DNA from: PALSA-1353 sp036267155
GTDB taxonomy: Bacteria; Planctomycetota; Phycisphaerae; Tepidisphaerales; Tepidisphaeraceae
Direction of reading: 5' to 3'
Length of the DNA stretch: 64,000 nt
Assembly: GCA_036267155.1 (NCBI GenBank)
Contig: DATAWP010000018.1
Location: forward strand, 1-64,000
Positions within the stretch are counted from its first letter, which is position 1. Each line of letters begins with the position of its first letter. The position numbers and the translations under genes are program-made. Positions 26,292 through 35,467 of this stretch are shown here, in pieces. The notes under the pieces are model-generated. The model did not search any database, was not told the DNA's origin, and was given only the letters and a program-made list of their open reading frames with translations.

Positions 26292-28355
26292 ATGGACGCA
26301 CTTTTCGCGGTCAAATATTCTTACCTGATCCCGCTGCTGCCCCTGGCGGGGGCGATCATCGCTGGATTCTTCGGCGCCAAAATCCTCCGCGGCCAATCGC
26401 ATTGGCCGATCTGGATCGGCGTCGCCGCCAGCGCCGTCATCACATTTTCCCTTCTCTTCGGCATGATGGGTCTGTGGCACGACGGCAAGCCGATGAGTGT
26501 CAGCGTCAATTGGTACACGTGGATTCAGGCCGGCTCTTTCAAGGCCACCGCCGGGGCGTTCTTTGATTCGCTTACCGCCGTCATGCTTTGTGTGGTGACC
26601 GGCATCGGCTTTTTGATCACCGTCTATTCCGCCGGATACATGAAGGGCGAAGAGGGGTATTTCCGCTTCTTCGCCTACCTCGGTCTGTTCATTTTTTCCA
26701 TGACCTGCCTGGTCATGGGCAACAATTTCATCATGCTCTACCTCGGCTGGGAGGGCGTGGGATTGTGTTCGTATCTACTCATTGGCTACTACTATGAGCG
26801 CCCCTCCGCCGTCGCAGCGGCGAAAAAAGCCTTCATCGTCAACCGCATCGGCGACTTCGGATTCGGCCTGGGCATCATGCTCATATTCCTGACGTTTGGA
26901 ACGGTCAGCTATTTCGGCGCCGGCGTCGGAACGCACACCGGCGTTTTGGAATTGGCCACGCTGCCGATCGACCAGCTTTCGCAGATTCCGCACGTCAACG
27001 CGTCATGGGTTCCGACCGCGATGAAATGGGTGCCGTTCCTGCTCATGCTGGGCGCGTTCGGGAAATCGGCGCAGTTTCCGCTGTACGTCTGGCTCCCCGA
27101 CGCGATGGAAGGCCCGACGCCGGTGTCCGCCCTGATCCACGCCGCCACGATGGTCACCGCCGGCGTCTACATGATCGCCCGGTGTGGAACGCTGTTCGTC
27201 TCCAACCACGCGGCCATGCTCACCATCGCCGCGGTCGGCGCTTTCACGGCGCTTATGGCCGCAACGATTGCCCTGCGGCAATTCGATCTCAAAAAGGTTT
27301 TCGCCTACAGCACGATCAGCCAGCTCGGATACATGTTCGTCGGTGTGGGATGCCTGGCGCCCGTGGCCGGCGTCTTTCATCTCGTCACTCACGCATTCTT
27401 CAAGGCGTTGCTGTTTCTCTGCTGCGGCGTAGTGATGCACGCCATGCACGGCGATCTCGACATGCGCAAAATGTCCGGCTTGAAAAGAATCCTGCCCAAA
27501 ACCAACTGGTTGATTCTCGCCGGCTGTCTGGCGCTGTCCGGCTTCCCCCTCGTCAGCGGTTTCTTTTCCAAGGATGAAATCATCGGCGCGTCGTTCGGTC
27601 TCAGCACGTTTCTCGGCGTGGTGATGCTCTTCGCGGCTTTCTTGACGGCATATTACACATTCCGGCTCTATTTCCGCGTCTTTCAAGGCCCGCTTGTGGT
27701 TGTGCCGCCGCCTCACGACTCCCACGGGCACGGACATTCCGATGAACATCACAATCACGAGCCGATGCTGATGATTCTCCCGCTGGTCATTTTGGCGATA
27801 GGCGCGATCACAGCGGGGTACATCAATTTTCCCGCGACTCATCTGGGTGATTTCCTCGGCACCAGCCCATCGTTCTCTGACTCTTACAATATGGCCGTCG
27901 CCCAATCTGCGGCCGGGCCGAATCTGGCCGAAGGCATGGGACACGTGGTCGCAGCCGAAACCGCACACGGGCCGCAGATTTCTTTGCTCATGATTGTCAG
28001 CGGCCTGATCTCTATCGCCGGCATCGCCCTGGCATTTTTGCTGCATCTGAAGAACCGGGCCCTTGGCGACAAGCTGGCCGAAGACTTCGGCCCCATCACG
28101 CGTCTTCTGGAAGGCAAATACTATGTCGATGAGATCTATCAGGCGTTGATCGTGAATCCGCTGCACATGATCGGCGAATTCTCATATCGTTTTGATCGAT
28201 GGATCATCGACATGCTCGTGAACATGGCCGGCTGGATCGTCCAGTTGACCGGATATTTCCTGAAATTTTCCACGCAGCGCGGTTATCTGCAGGGTTACGG
28301 CGCGGCGATGCTTCTGGGCCTCGCGGCCATCTTGTTCCTGGTTTTCATGCACTGA
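26292..28355 (+). CDS. nuoL: NADH-quinone oxidoreductase subunit L
   Basis: A 687-aa antiporter-like proton-pumping subunit at the distal end of the membrane arm. Signatures: AGYMKGEEGYFRFFAYLGLFIFSM, LYLGWEGVGLCSYLLIGYYYERPSA, LPDAMEGPTPVSALIHAATMVTAGVYMI, and YSTISQLGYMFVGVG, with the conserved lysines and glutamates of the pump. The C-terminal lateral helix and anchor are present. A hydrophilic loop near residues 476-492 is rich in histidine (HDSHGHGHSDEHHNHEP), a lineage-specific insertion that could bind metal. The start follows GAAGGA. Gaps to neighbours are short (23 and 9 bases). Confidence 0.96.
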   Translation: MDALFAVKYSYLIPLLPLAGAIIAGFFGAKILRGQSHWPIWIGVAASAVITFSLLFGMMGLWHDGKPMSVSVNWYTWIQAGSFKATAGAFFDSLTAVMLCVVTGIGFLITVYSAGYMKGEEGYFRFFAYLGLFIFSMTCLVMGNNFIMLYLGWEGVGLCSYLLIGYYYERPSAVAAAKKAFIVNRIGDFGFGLGIMLIFLTFGTVSYFGAGVGTHTGVLELATLPIDQLSQIPHVNASWVPTAMKWVPFLLMLGAFGKSAQFPLYVWLPDAMEGPTPVSALIHAATMVTAGVYMIARCGTLFVSNHAAMLTIAAVGAFTALMAATIALRQFDLKKVFAYSTISQLGYMFVGVGCLAPVAGVFHLVTHAFFKALLFLCCGVVMHAMHGDLDMRKMSGLKRILPKTNWLILAGCLALSGFPLVSGFFSKDEIIGASFGLSTFLGVVMLFAAFLTAYYTFRLYFRVFQGPLVVVPPPHDSHGHGHSDEHHNHEPMLMILPLVILAIGAITAGYINFPATHLGDFLGTSPSFSDSYNMAVAQSAAGPNLAEGMGHVVAAETAHGPQISLLMIVSGLISIAGIALAFLLHLKNRALGDKLAEDFGPITRLLEGKYYVDEIYQALIVNPLHMIGEFSYRFDRWIIDMLVNMAGWIVQLTGYFLKFSTQRGYLQGYGAAMLLGLAAILFLVFMH

Positions 28356-28364
28356 CGGATAGCG

Positions 28365-29936
28365 ATGAACAGTCCACTGCTGATCCTCCTACTGCTGATT
28401 CCCGCCGCCGGCGCGCTGATCGGAGCATTGCTCCCCATCGCCGCTGCCCGGTCGTGGGCGCTGCTCATCAGCGTGGCCACGCTGCTCGTCGGCATCGTCA
28501 TCGCCTGCGAATTTCAGTACGGTTTTTCAGGGTTTCAATTCACCTTTGACAATCCCCATCTCGCGTTGCCGTTCGGCTCGTCATTTTCGCTGGGGATCGA
28601 CTCGATCGCCCTTTGGCTGGTTCTGTTGACGGTGCTGCTGATGCCCCTGTCGATCGCTGCCAGTTGGGAGGTCATCAAGGACCGGCCGCGCGAATATTAC
28701 TCCTGGATGCTGCTTCTCCAGGCGGCAATGCTGGGCGTTTTCGTCACCCGCGACATTCTCGTTTTCTACATTTTCTTCGAACTGACCCTGGTTCCGATGT
28801 TCTTCATCATCGGCATCTGGGGCGGACCCGAACGCCGCGGCGCCGCCGGGAAATTCTTTCTATTCACGTTCACCGGCTCGGTCTTCACGCTCGCGGCCGC
28901 GATTTATCTCGGATACCACGCCGGCACGTTCGATATCGCAGCCATCGTCGATTATGCCCGCAGTTCCCTCACCGATTCCGAGCGATTCTGGGTTTTGCTG
29001 GCCCTGCTCGCCGGGTTTTCCGTGAAAGTGCCGCTGTTTCCGGTCCATACCTGGCTGCCCCTTGCCCATACCGAGGCCCCAACGGCCGGCAGCGTCATTC
29101 TCGCCGGCGTGCTGCTGAAGTTGGGAACCTATGGTCTGCTTCGCCTCGCCCTGCCGATTGGAATCCTCACCGCCAATTCCGTCGCTTTCCCTCACGTGAT
29201 CCATTTCCTGGGCTGGCTATGCGTGATCGGCGTCATCTATGGCGCGCTGGTCGCCTGGGTCCAGCAGGATGTGAAAAAACTTGTGGCCTACAGTTCGGTC
29301 TCGCACCTGGGATTCTGCGTGCTGGGAATGATCGCCCTGAACACCTACGGCATCGAGGGCTCGGTGCTGTACATGATCAACCACGGCCTCAGCACCGGCG
29401 CCCTGTTCCTCGTGATCGGAATGATCTACGACCGCTATCACACGCGCGACATCAAACAACTCTCCGGCCTCGCGAGGCGAATGCCTATCCTCGCGTTTTT
29501 CTTCGTCCTCTTCACGCTGGCCAGCATCGGCCTGCCCGGCCTCAACGGATTTGTCAGCGAATTCCTGACGATCCTCGGCGCGTTCACGTCGCAATATCTC
29601 GGCATCGGGTTCGGCACGTTTGCCGCATTGGGAATCATCCTCGGGGCGGTGTACATGCTGCACATGGTTGCCTGCATCATCTTCGGCCCGCTCAAAACGC
29701 CGGACTTGCATGGGCACGGCGAGGTTCCCGGTGATATCGGCAAGCGTGAGATCGCGATTCTTGTCCCCCTGGCGCTGGCGGTCGTGTTGCTGGGCGTATA
29801 TCCATCCGGAGTCCTGCGCTCGATGAACGACGCCGTCACCCGCATTGAACAACCGATTGCACAACTGCAACAATTTAACGGCGGTGCGCAGCACCGCGGG
29901 TTGATCCCTGCCGCCGAACTGGCGCTGAAACCATGA
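28365..29936 (+). CDS. nuoM: NADH-quinone oxidoreductase subunit M
   Basis: A 523-aa antiporter-like subunit. It has LGIDSIALWLVLLTVLLMPL, YIFFELTLVPMFFIIGIWGG (with the conserved Glu of the proton channel), VKVPLFPVHTWLPLAHTEAPTAGSVILAGVLLKLGTYGLLR (key Lys and His), and YSSVSHLGFCVLGM. Fourteen or so helices, normal length. It lies between nuoL and nuoN and overlaps nuoN by four bases (ATGA). Confidence 0.96.
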   Translation: MNSPLLILLLLIPAAGALIGALLPIAAARSWALLISVATLLVGIVIACEFQYGFSGFQFTFDNPHLALPFGSSFSLGIDSIALWLVLLTVLLMPLSIAASWEVIKDRPREYYSWMLLLQAAMLGVFVTRDILVFYIFFELTLVPMFFIIGIWGGPERRGAAGKFFLFTFTGSVFTLAAAIYLGYHAGTFDIAAIVDYARSSLTDSERFWVLLALLAGFSVKVPLFPVHTWLPLAHTEAPTAGSVILAGVLLKLGTYGLLRLALPIGILTANSVAFPHVIHFLGWLCVIGVIYGALVAWVQQDVKKLVAYSSVSHLGFCVLGMIALNTYGIEGSVLYMINHGLSTGALFLVIGMIYDRYHTRDIKQLSGLARRMPILAFFFVLFTLASIGLPGLNGFVSEFLTILGAFTSQYLGIGFGTFAALGIILGAVYMLHMVACIIFGPLKTPDLHGHGEVPGDIGKREIAILVPLALAVVLLGVYPSGVLRSMNDAVTRIEQPIAQLQQFNGGAQHRGLIPAAELALKP

Positions 29937-31519
29937 ACGATCTGCTTCGAGCGATGTTTCCGGAAATCGTGCTTTGCGCGGTCGCGTGCGTCCTATTGCT
30001 GATGGGCGTCTCGATGAAAGCCGCCACCCGTCGCGCCGCGCCCGTTCTGGCTATCCTGGCTCTGCTGGTGGCGGGGGCCTCGCAGCTTTCGATGATCGGC
30101 GGCAGCGCACCGCGGCTCGATTTACGCTGGAACAGCGTCCGCATTTATGAATTTGCCCGTTACGTCAAGCTGCTTTCCTCCGCCATCGGAGTGCTGCTGG
30201 TGCTGCTCGCCTGGCCCAGCAACAGCGACGCCACCGGCGGCCCGGCGCATCACTTCGGCACCGAAGCGGCCGAGTTCTTCGGCCTGATGCTCCTGTCCAT
30301 CGCCGGCATCTTCCTCGTCGCCGGCGCCAACGACATCATGCTGCTGTTTCTCGGCATCGAGTTGGCCAGCATTCCAACCTACATCATGGTCAGCATCTCC
30401 GCGCCCCGGGCCATCGCGCAGGAAGCGGGCGTCAAATATTTCTTCCTCGGCGCCATGGCCGCGGCGCTGATGCTCTTTGGATTCAGTTATCTCTTTGGAA
30501 CCACGGGAACCACTCGGCTCGATCTGATCGCGCAGCGCATCAATCCGATCACCGGCCTGACCTCCTGGCAACTATTGGCGGTGGTTCTGCTGATCGTCGG
30601 CTTTGCGTTCAAGATGGCGGTCGTCCCGCTTCACTTTTATGCCGGTGATGTTTACCAGGGCGCGGCCACGCCCGTCACCGCGTTCCTCAGCTTCGTTCCC
30701 AAAATCAGCGGGTTTGTCGCCCTCTTGAAGGTCCTATTCGCCGTCACCGCCGGAACCTGGCACATCGCGCCGCAGATCGTGAAGCTTTTATGGGTTCTGG
30801 CCGTCCTCACCATGAGCGTCGGCAACGTGCTGGGCCTTGTGCAGGTCAACATCAAACGGCTGTTCGCGTACAGCTCGATCGCACACAGCGGCTACATGCT
30901 CGTTGGCGTCACAGCCCTTATCAGCACCACCAATTACGAAGTTCAATCCACCGCCCTTCAGGGGATTCTGTTCTATCTGACCGCCTACGGATTGATGAAC
31001 GTCGCCGCGTTCGGCGTGCTGATTCTCCTGCCCGGCCGGCTCAATCAGCCGTTCACCAGCGCCGAAACCTTCGACGACATCGCCGGCGCCGGACGCGAGC
31101 ACACGCTTCTGGGATTGGCCATGGCCGTGAGCTGCTTCAGCCTCATCGGCATTCCGCTGACGATCGGATTTTTCGGAAAATTCTTCCTGATCCTGCCGGC
31201 GTGGAAGGCGAATCTCACTTGGCTCGTCGTGATCCTGGTCATCAATGCGGCCGTGAGCGCGGGATATTACCTTCGCATCGTCGGCTCGATGTTTCTCAGC
31301 ACTGAAACGCCCGGCCCGCGATTCCGCCAGCAACCTGCTTCGGACAAACCGGTTCACCATCCCATGCCCGTTCTGGTGTCGGTGGGCATTTCGATGGCAG
31401 CGGTCCTCTGGTTCGGCATCGTCTTCCCGGCCACGTCGCGCCTGGTGACTCGCGCCGCCACCGCGGCCCACATCGAGCCGGCCGTGAATTCCCCCGTCGC
31501 AGCCGTGTCCCAGCGATAG
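29933..31519 (+). CDS. nuoN: NADH-quinone oxidoreductase subunit N
   Basis: A 528-aa antiporter-like subunit. Seen: EFFGLMLLSIAGIFLVAGANDIMLLFLGIELASIPTYIMV (conserved Glu), EAGVKYFFLGAMAAALMLFGFSYLFG, FAFKMAVVPLHFYAGDVYQGAATPVTAFLS (conserved Lys), and YSSIAHSGYMLVGV. Last gene of the nuoJKLMN group; followed by an inverted repeat at 31547. The genes for the quinone-binding and hydrophilic arm (nuoA-I) are not in the window. Confidence 0.96.
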   Translation: MNDLLRAMFPEIVLCAVACVLLLMGVSMKAATRRAAPVLAILALLVAGASQLSMIGGSAPRLDLRWNSVRIYEFARYVKLLSSAIGVLLVLLAWPSNSDATGGPAHHFGTEAAEFFGLMLLSIAGIFLVAGANDIMLLFLGIELASIPTYIMVSISAPRAIAQEAGVKYFFLGAMAAALMLFGFSYLFGTTGTTRLDLIAQRINPITGLTSWQLLAVVLLIVGFAFKMAVVPLHFYAGDVYQGAATPVTAFLSFVPKISGFVALLKVLFAVTAGTWHIAPQIVKLLWVLAVLTMSVGNVLGLVQVNIKRLFAYSSIAHSGYMLVGVTALISTTNYEVQSTALQGILFYLTAYGLMNVAAFGVLILLPGRLNQPFTSAETFDDIAGAGREHTLLGLAMAVSCFSLIGIPLTIGFFGKFFLILPAWKANLTWLVVILVINAAVSAGYYLRIVGSMFLSTETPGPRFRQQPASDKPVHHPMPVLVSVGISMAAVLWFGIVFPATSRLVTRAATAAHIEPAVNSPVAAVSQR

Positions 31520-31546
31520 CGCATTCTTTATAGCAACATTGAAGCT

Positions 31547-31566
31547 CGCGGGATCGCAATCCCGCG
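31547..31566 (+). terminator. Inverted repeat after nuoN
   Basis: Perfect 8-bp arms CGCGGGAT/ATCCCGCG around CGCA, 28 bases after the nuoN stop. No T-tract follows (GGTCTTC), so it may be a factor-dependent terminator or an mRNA-end stabiliser rather than a classic intrinsic terminator. Confidence 0.5.
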
Positions 31567-31756
31567 GGTCTTCAATCACGAGACATGATCCGCCGGCGTG
31601 GTTTCCCCATCGTCGCATAATCCATCGCGTTCCCCGCTAAAGCAGGTTCGCCTGTGCGTTATCGGACCGGCGATGAAAGAAAAAACTGGTCCGATCCACG
31701 CATCTTAACCGAAGCATATTACGGAGCGATCACCCCGGATCGCTCCCGAGGATCGC

Positions 31757-31778
31757 ACGCCATGGAGGGCGTCTTTTT
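31757..31778 (+). terminator. Small hairpin with T-tract upstream of the first porin gene
   Basis: Stem ACGCC/GGCGT with a six-base loop (ATGGAG) followed by C and five T. It lies 67 bases upstream of the porin start, so it could end read-through from nuoN or act as a leader attenuator. The stem is short. Confidence 0.4.
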
Positions 31779-31844
31779 GCATCGCGTTTTCCGGGTTGAA
31801 GCGGTTGCGGCGGCCTATGGCCCGTCGCGGGAAAGGAGCCCATC

Positions 31845-33332
31845 ATGTTTGCATCCAGACGCCGGGTTTATCCGGCTCTCGTCGTGCTTGCAATTGGTTT
31901 CGGAGCCGGCGCCGCACGCGCCGATGATGCATCTAATCAACAGATGCAGCAGAAAATCGACCAGCTTGAGGCCAAAGTCGATGCGCTACAAGCCCAACAG
32001 AATCAATCGCTAACTCAGTCAAAAAATCAGGCCAAGCAGGATGATTCGGCCACGATGAACAAAATCGTTTCCGACGCCGATAGCCAGAGCCAGCTCCTCT
32101 CGCCCGTGACCGGCGCCAGCGGTTACGATCCGGCGACGGGCTTTCACATTTCCAGCGATGATGGGAATTTTTTCCTCCATCCCTGGGCCCTGGCCCAATT
32201 CCGCGGAGTCATCAACGACCGCCAAGCCATTCAAGGGCTTGCCGACGGCGGTGAAGCCGATCGCACCACGGGAAGCACGGAAACCGACGGATTTGAAGTT
32301 CATAACCTCATGATCGGGATGAACGGCCACGTCGTGACTCCCAATCTCCAGTATTACCTGATGATTGATACCCCCTCCTCCGGCGGAGGCGAAACGCTGC
32401 AAGACGCTTACATGACTTATCGTCTCGGCGACAACTGTCCGTGGACGTTCAAAGCCGGACAATTCGTCGATCCCGTCTGGCACGAAAGCAACGTGGACGA
32501 TGGACATCTATTGATGGTGGACCGCTCGCTGGTCGGCGCCCTGCTGGGCGGCAACACCGGGCTGAATAATATCGCCGAGCGCGTTCAAGGCGTCGGCCTC
32601 AGCTTCAACAGCGATTGCATTCGCGGTGAATTTGATCTCACCGACGGCTACGGCACGGCAAATACTCCGTTTTACAACACCGCAGCCGCCGCCAATCGGC
32701 CGGCAACGGACTTCGGCATGTCCGGACGCGTCGAAGCAAAAGTGTTGGGCGATGCCACCGCCTGGAACGGCTACGATTCACTTTCCGCGAAGGATGATAC
32801 TGCGGATTCCTTGATCGTGGGCGGCGGTCTTGAATGGACCGAGGCGGCCAACCTCGACAACATCTACCTGACGCTTGATGGCCAATACGCCTCCCCCCGC
32901 GGTCTGAATATTTACGCCGCCGTTCTGGAAGACTACGCCGCCTGGTCGGACCGCGCGGCCGGGCAAGGGGCCTTGGAAGAAGATCTCGCCGGCACGTACC
33001 CCAACTTCGGGTTTGTCGCCCAGGCTGGATTCATGATCAATCCGCAGGTCGAGCCATTCGTCCGGTATGACCTTTCGCTCCTCAATAGCCGATATGCGGA
33101 CATTCTCGCCTTCGGTAATAAGAATCCCGGCGGCAACGAAAAGGCGACGGCCAACAATCACGAGTTCACCGTCGGCCTGAATTACTATCTATTCAGCTAC
33201 CGGGCCAAGGTAACGGGCGACGTGTCGTTCCTCCCTAACGGATCGGTGATCGATGCCACGGGTCTGGGAATTCTCGCCAACGAGAATCACTCGGAATGGG
33301 TCGGTCGCGTTCAGTTCCAGTTGTCGATCTAA
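31845..33332 (+). CDS. OprP/OprO-like outer-membrane porin with N-terminal coiled coil
   Basis: A 495-aa exported protein. Signal peptide to about residue 26 (…GFGAGAARA|DD), then a coiled coil (QQMQQKIDQLEAKVDALQ). A beta-barrel region follows with phosphate-selective-porin wording: GFHISSDDGNFFLHPWALAQFR, a segment VHNLMIGMNGHVVTPNLQYY, FKAGQFVDPVWHE and LGLL-type turns. The chain ends VGRVQFQLSI with a C-terminal hydrophobic/aromatic pattern typical of outer-membrane barrels. The start follows AAAGGAG. A paralogue lies 83 bases downstream. Both may respond to the PhoB/PhoR-like pair, but no Pho box was identified. Confidence 0.85.
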   Translation: MFASRRRVYPALVVLAIGFGAGAARADDASNQQMQQKIDQLEAKVDALQAQQNQSLTQSKNQAKQDDSATMNKIVSDADSQSQLLSPVTGASGYDPATGFHISSDDGNFFLHPWALAQFRGVINDRQAIQGLADGGEADRTTGSTETDGFEVHNLMIGMNGHVVTPNLQYYLMIDTPSSGGGETLQDAYMTYRLGDNCPWTFKAGQFVDPVWHESNVDDGHLLMVDRSLVGALLGGNTGLNNIAERVQGVGLSFNSDCIRGEFDLTDGYGTANTPFYNTAAAANRPATDFGMSGRVEAKVLGDATAWNGYDSLSAKDDTADSLIVGGGLEWTEAANLDNIYLTLDGQYASPRGLNIYAAVLEDYAAWSDRAAGQGALEEDLAGTYPNFGFVAQAGFMINPQVEPFVRYDLSLLNSRYADILAFGNKNPGGNEKATANNHEFTVGLNYYLFSYRAKVTGDVSFLPNGSVIDATGLGILANENHSEWVGRVQFQLSI

Positions 33333-33363
33333 CGGCCCGCGAAGCGCCATCGCGAATGACTGC

Positions 33364-33404
33364 AACCGCAGGCTGAGTCCAACAACTCAGCCTGCGGTTT
33401 CTTT
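33364..33404 (+). terminator. Strong intrinsic terminator in the leader of the second porin
   Basis: A perfect 15-bp stem (arms 33364-33378 and 33385-33399, starting AACCGCAGG) with loop CCAACA, followed by TTTCTTT. It begins 32 bases after the first porin's stop, and its T-tract runs into the ribosome site (GAGAGAG) of the second porin at 33415. Confidence 0.85.
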
Positions 33405-33414
33405 GAGAGAGCCA

Positions 33415-34854
33415 ATGCACTGGCAGTTTCCGGTCGCCACGCTGCTTTGCGTGGCTTGTTTCACCCGCCCGTGTTCTGCTGCGCCGCCACCGGCAACTCA
33501 ACCCACCGCAACCGAGGCGATGCAAAAGAAAATTCAGGACCTTGAGGCCAGGATCGATCAACTGGAAGCGCATCGCGCCGGCATAAATCAGACCCAACCC
33601 CCGGGCGATCAAGACGAAGTGATGGGTCAGATCGTCGATGATGCCGATCGGCGATCGCAGCTTCTTTCCACGGGCTACATGACCACTGGCTACGACCCGA
33701 ACGTCGGATTCATTCTCCAAAGCGACGATGGCAATTTTTCCATGCATCCAAGCCTGCTTTTGCAGGCCCGCTATGCCGCGGTTGATCGGAAGCAAATTCT
33801 TCGCGGCGAGGGCGGAGTCACAGCCGCGCAGGGCGACGATACCGAAAACGGATTTGAAATCACCCGCTTTCGATTTTCGCTGGATGGCAGCGTCATAACG
33901 CCGCTGCTCAATTACTATGTCCTGATCGCCAAGGACGCCCGGATGCCGCAAGTCACCCTGCTGGACGCCTACGTGATGTATCGCGCCAGCCCGCAGTCGA
34001 CCGTGGCGATTAAGCTCGGCCAATTCAAAGATCCTCTCTGGCACGAGCAGAACCTGCTGCCGAGCCGGCTGATGGCCGTGGATCGTTCGCTGGTGAACGC
34101 CCTCATCGGCGGAGGACAGACCGACCGGATTCAAGGCGGGGCCCTGGTCTATGACCAGGAGCGCGCCCGCGCCGTGCTTGCCCTTCACGACGGCTACAAC
34201 GGCGGCAACACCGCGTTTTACGGTCCCAGCGGATTGGGTACTACGGTCGGCGCCGGAGCCGGCGTTGCCCCCACGGACTGGGGCGCCAGCGGACGCGGTG
34301 AATATCTCCTCATCGGAGCCGGCGAACTGGATTTCAATCCCTATTACGAATACGACCAGTTCTCCTCCCGCGGCGACAAGCAGAACATCCTCGTCATCGG
34401 CAGTGGGTTCGATTATTCCGAATCCGGAGCCGACAAAATCTTCTTCCACACGCTCGACGCTCAGTTCAACACCACCAGCGGCTGGGCTTTCTACGGCGCA
34501 TATCTCGCCGCCTATCGAAACATCTATACCAACCGCGGCGTTCCCCCCGGAAGTTATTACGACTCCGGAGTCCTTTTACAGGCATCCTACCTCGTCACCG
34601 ATCGTCTGGAGCCTTTCATCCGATATGATTACACGCACCTCGACGGCGACGCCCAGCCTGGCATCATTCAAGATAACCTCAATGAAATCACCATCGGCGC
34701 GAACTATTACCTGTTCGGCCAGCAAGCCAAATTGACGGTGGATGGCACGTGGTTACCGAGCGGCTGCCCAACGGACGTGAATTACCTGGATATTCTGCAG
34801 GACAACTCCCACAACGAGTTCCTCTTGCGAGCCCAGTTCCAATTGTCGTTTTGA
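33415..34854 (+). CDS. OprP/OprO-like porin, second paralogue
   Basis: A 479-aa paralogue of the preceding porin, with the same order: signal peptide (MHWQFPVATLLCVACFTRPCSA), coiled coil (MQKKIQDLEARIDQLEAH), the conserved IVDDADRRSQLL (matching IVSDADSQSQLL upstream), QSDDGNFSMHPSLLLQARY, KLGQFKDPLWHEQNLLPSRLMAVDRSLVNALIGG, and the terminal FLLRAQFQLSF. An in-frame ATG at 33253 lies inside the first porin and before the terminator, so 33415 with GAGAGAG upstream is used. The duplicated pair could have different ion selectivity. Confidence 0.85.
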   Translation: MHWQFPVATLLCVACFTRPCSAAPPPATQPTATEAMQKKIQDLEARIDQLEAHRAGINQTQPPGDQDEVMGQIVDDADRRSQLLSTGYMTTGYDPNVGFILQSDDGNFSMHPSLLLQARYAAVDRKQILRGEGGVTAAQGDDTENGFEITRFRFSLDGSVITPLLNYYVLIAKDARMPQVTLLDAYVMYRASPQSTVAIKLGQFKDPLWHEQNLLPSRLMAVDRSLVNALIGGGQTDRIQGGALVYDQERARAVLALHDGYNGGNTAFYGPSGLGTTVGAGAGVAPTDWGASGRGEYLLIGAGELDFNPYYEYDQFSSRGDKQNILVIGSGFDYSESGADKIFFHTLDAQFNTTSGWAFYGAYLAAYRNIYTNRGVPPGSYYDSGVLLQASYLVTDRLEPFIRYDYTHLDGDAQPGIIQDNLNEITIGANYYLFGQQAKLTVDGTWLPSGCPTDVNYLDILQDNSHNEFLLRAQFQLSF

Positions 34855-34885
34855 TGAAAAGGCGGCTTGAGAAGCGATGGAATTT

Positions 34886-35299
34886 TTAGGCATCCGCCTT
34901 CGCGTGATGCCGTTCCATTTGCCGCAGCACGCTGAGCAGTCCGTGCATGTGCAGCGGCTTGAGAAACACGTGAACGTGTGACGGCGCAACCCTTCTCCGC
35001 CATTCGCGAAGCTGGCTGTCCATTGAATCGCTGAATACCGCAACCTCATCCGGCCGTTTCGACTCCGGCAACTCGCACAGCGATTCAAATAGTTCGCGAT
35101 TGGCGCTGTTGGTGATATCCACCACCAGCAAATCCGTGTGATCGGAATTCATTAATTCCAAGGCGTGGCCGGGCGAAGCGGCACGCGCAACATCATGCCC
35201 CAGGTCACCGAGCAGCCGTCGCGTCGGGCTATCCTGCGGATGCGCATCGGGCGAGGGCAGAACCACTGCACGCAAAGCGTAGCGAAGTTGAGCCATCAT
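34886..35299 (-). CDS. Degenerate receiver-domain (CheY-like) protein
   Basis: A 137-aa single-domain protein with a response-regulator outline: beta1 LRAVVLPSPDAHPQDSPTRRLL, DLLVVDITN with the candidate phospho-Asp, VAVFSD (Thr/Ser position), and HVFLKPLH with the conserved Lys-Pro. The acidic pair that holds Mg2+ after beta1 is replaced by SPD, so phosphorylation may be lost or altered. No output domain is present. It is convergent with the second porin (31-base gap). Confidence 0.65.
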   Translation of the reverse strand: MMAQLRYALRAVVLPSPDAHPQDSPTRRLLGDLGHDVARAASPGHALELMNSDHTDLLVVDITNSANRELFESLCELPESKRPDEVAVFSDSMDSQLREWRRRVAPSHVHVFLKPLHMHGLLSVLRQMERHHAKADA

Positions 35300-35467
35300 A
35301 AATTGGACCTTCCCTGGAACTCCATCGGAGTGTACCCACGCCCCGCCCGCGCACCAAACATTTGGATGAAACTAACGAAATCTTAATGTTGGCAAAAACC
35401 GGCAATCACATAACGTATTTGTGGCAAACAACTTGCATTTATAGCGGCGGTGTCACGGCAGGGCGGC

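Larger units (their letters stand above)
31520..31844. other. Intergenic stretch between nuoN and the first porin gene
   Basis: No gene is supported. It holds the 8-bp inverted repeat at 31547-31566 and a hairpin with a T-tract at 31757-31778. The remainder must carry the porin promoter; no convincing -35/-10 pair was identified. Confidence 0.5.

Noticed and set aside
27003..28166. A 387-codon open frame antisense to nuoL
   Set aside because: Mirror of a well-conserved gene; translation is His/Arg/Gln-rich with no family features.
34857..34904. Terminator between the second porin and the receiver-like gene
   Set aside because: AGGCGG/CCGCCT arms are only 6-7 bp with a loop of more than 25 bases and overlap coding sequence.
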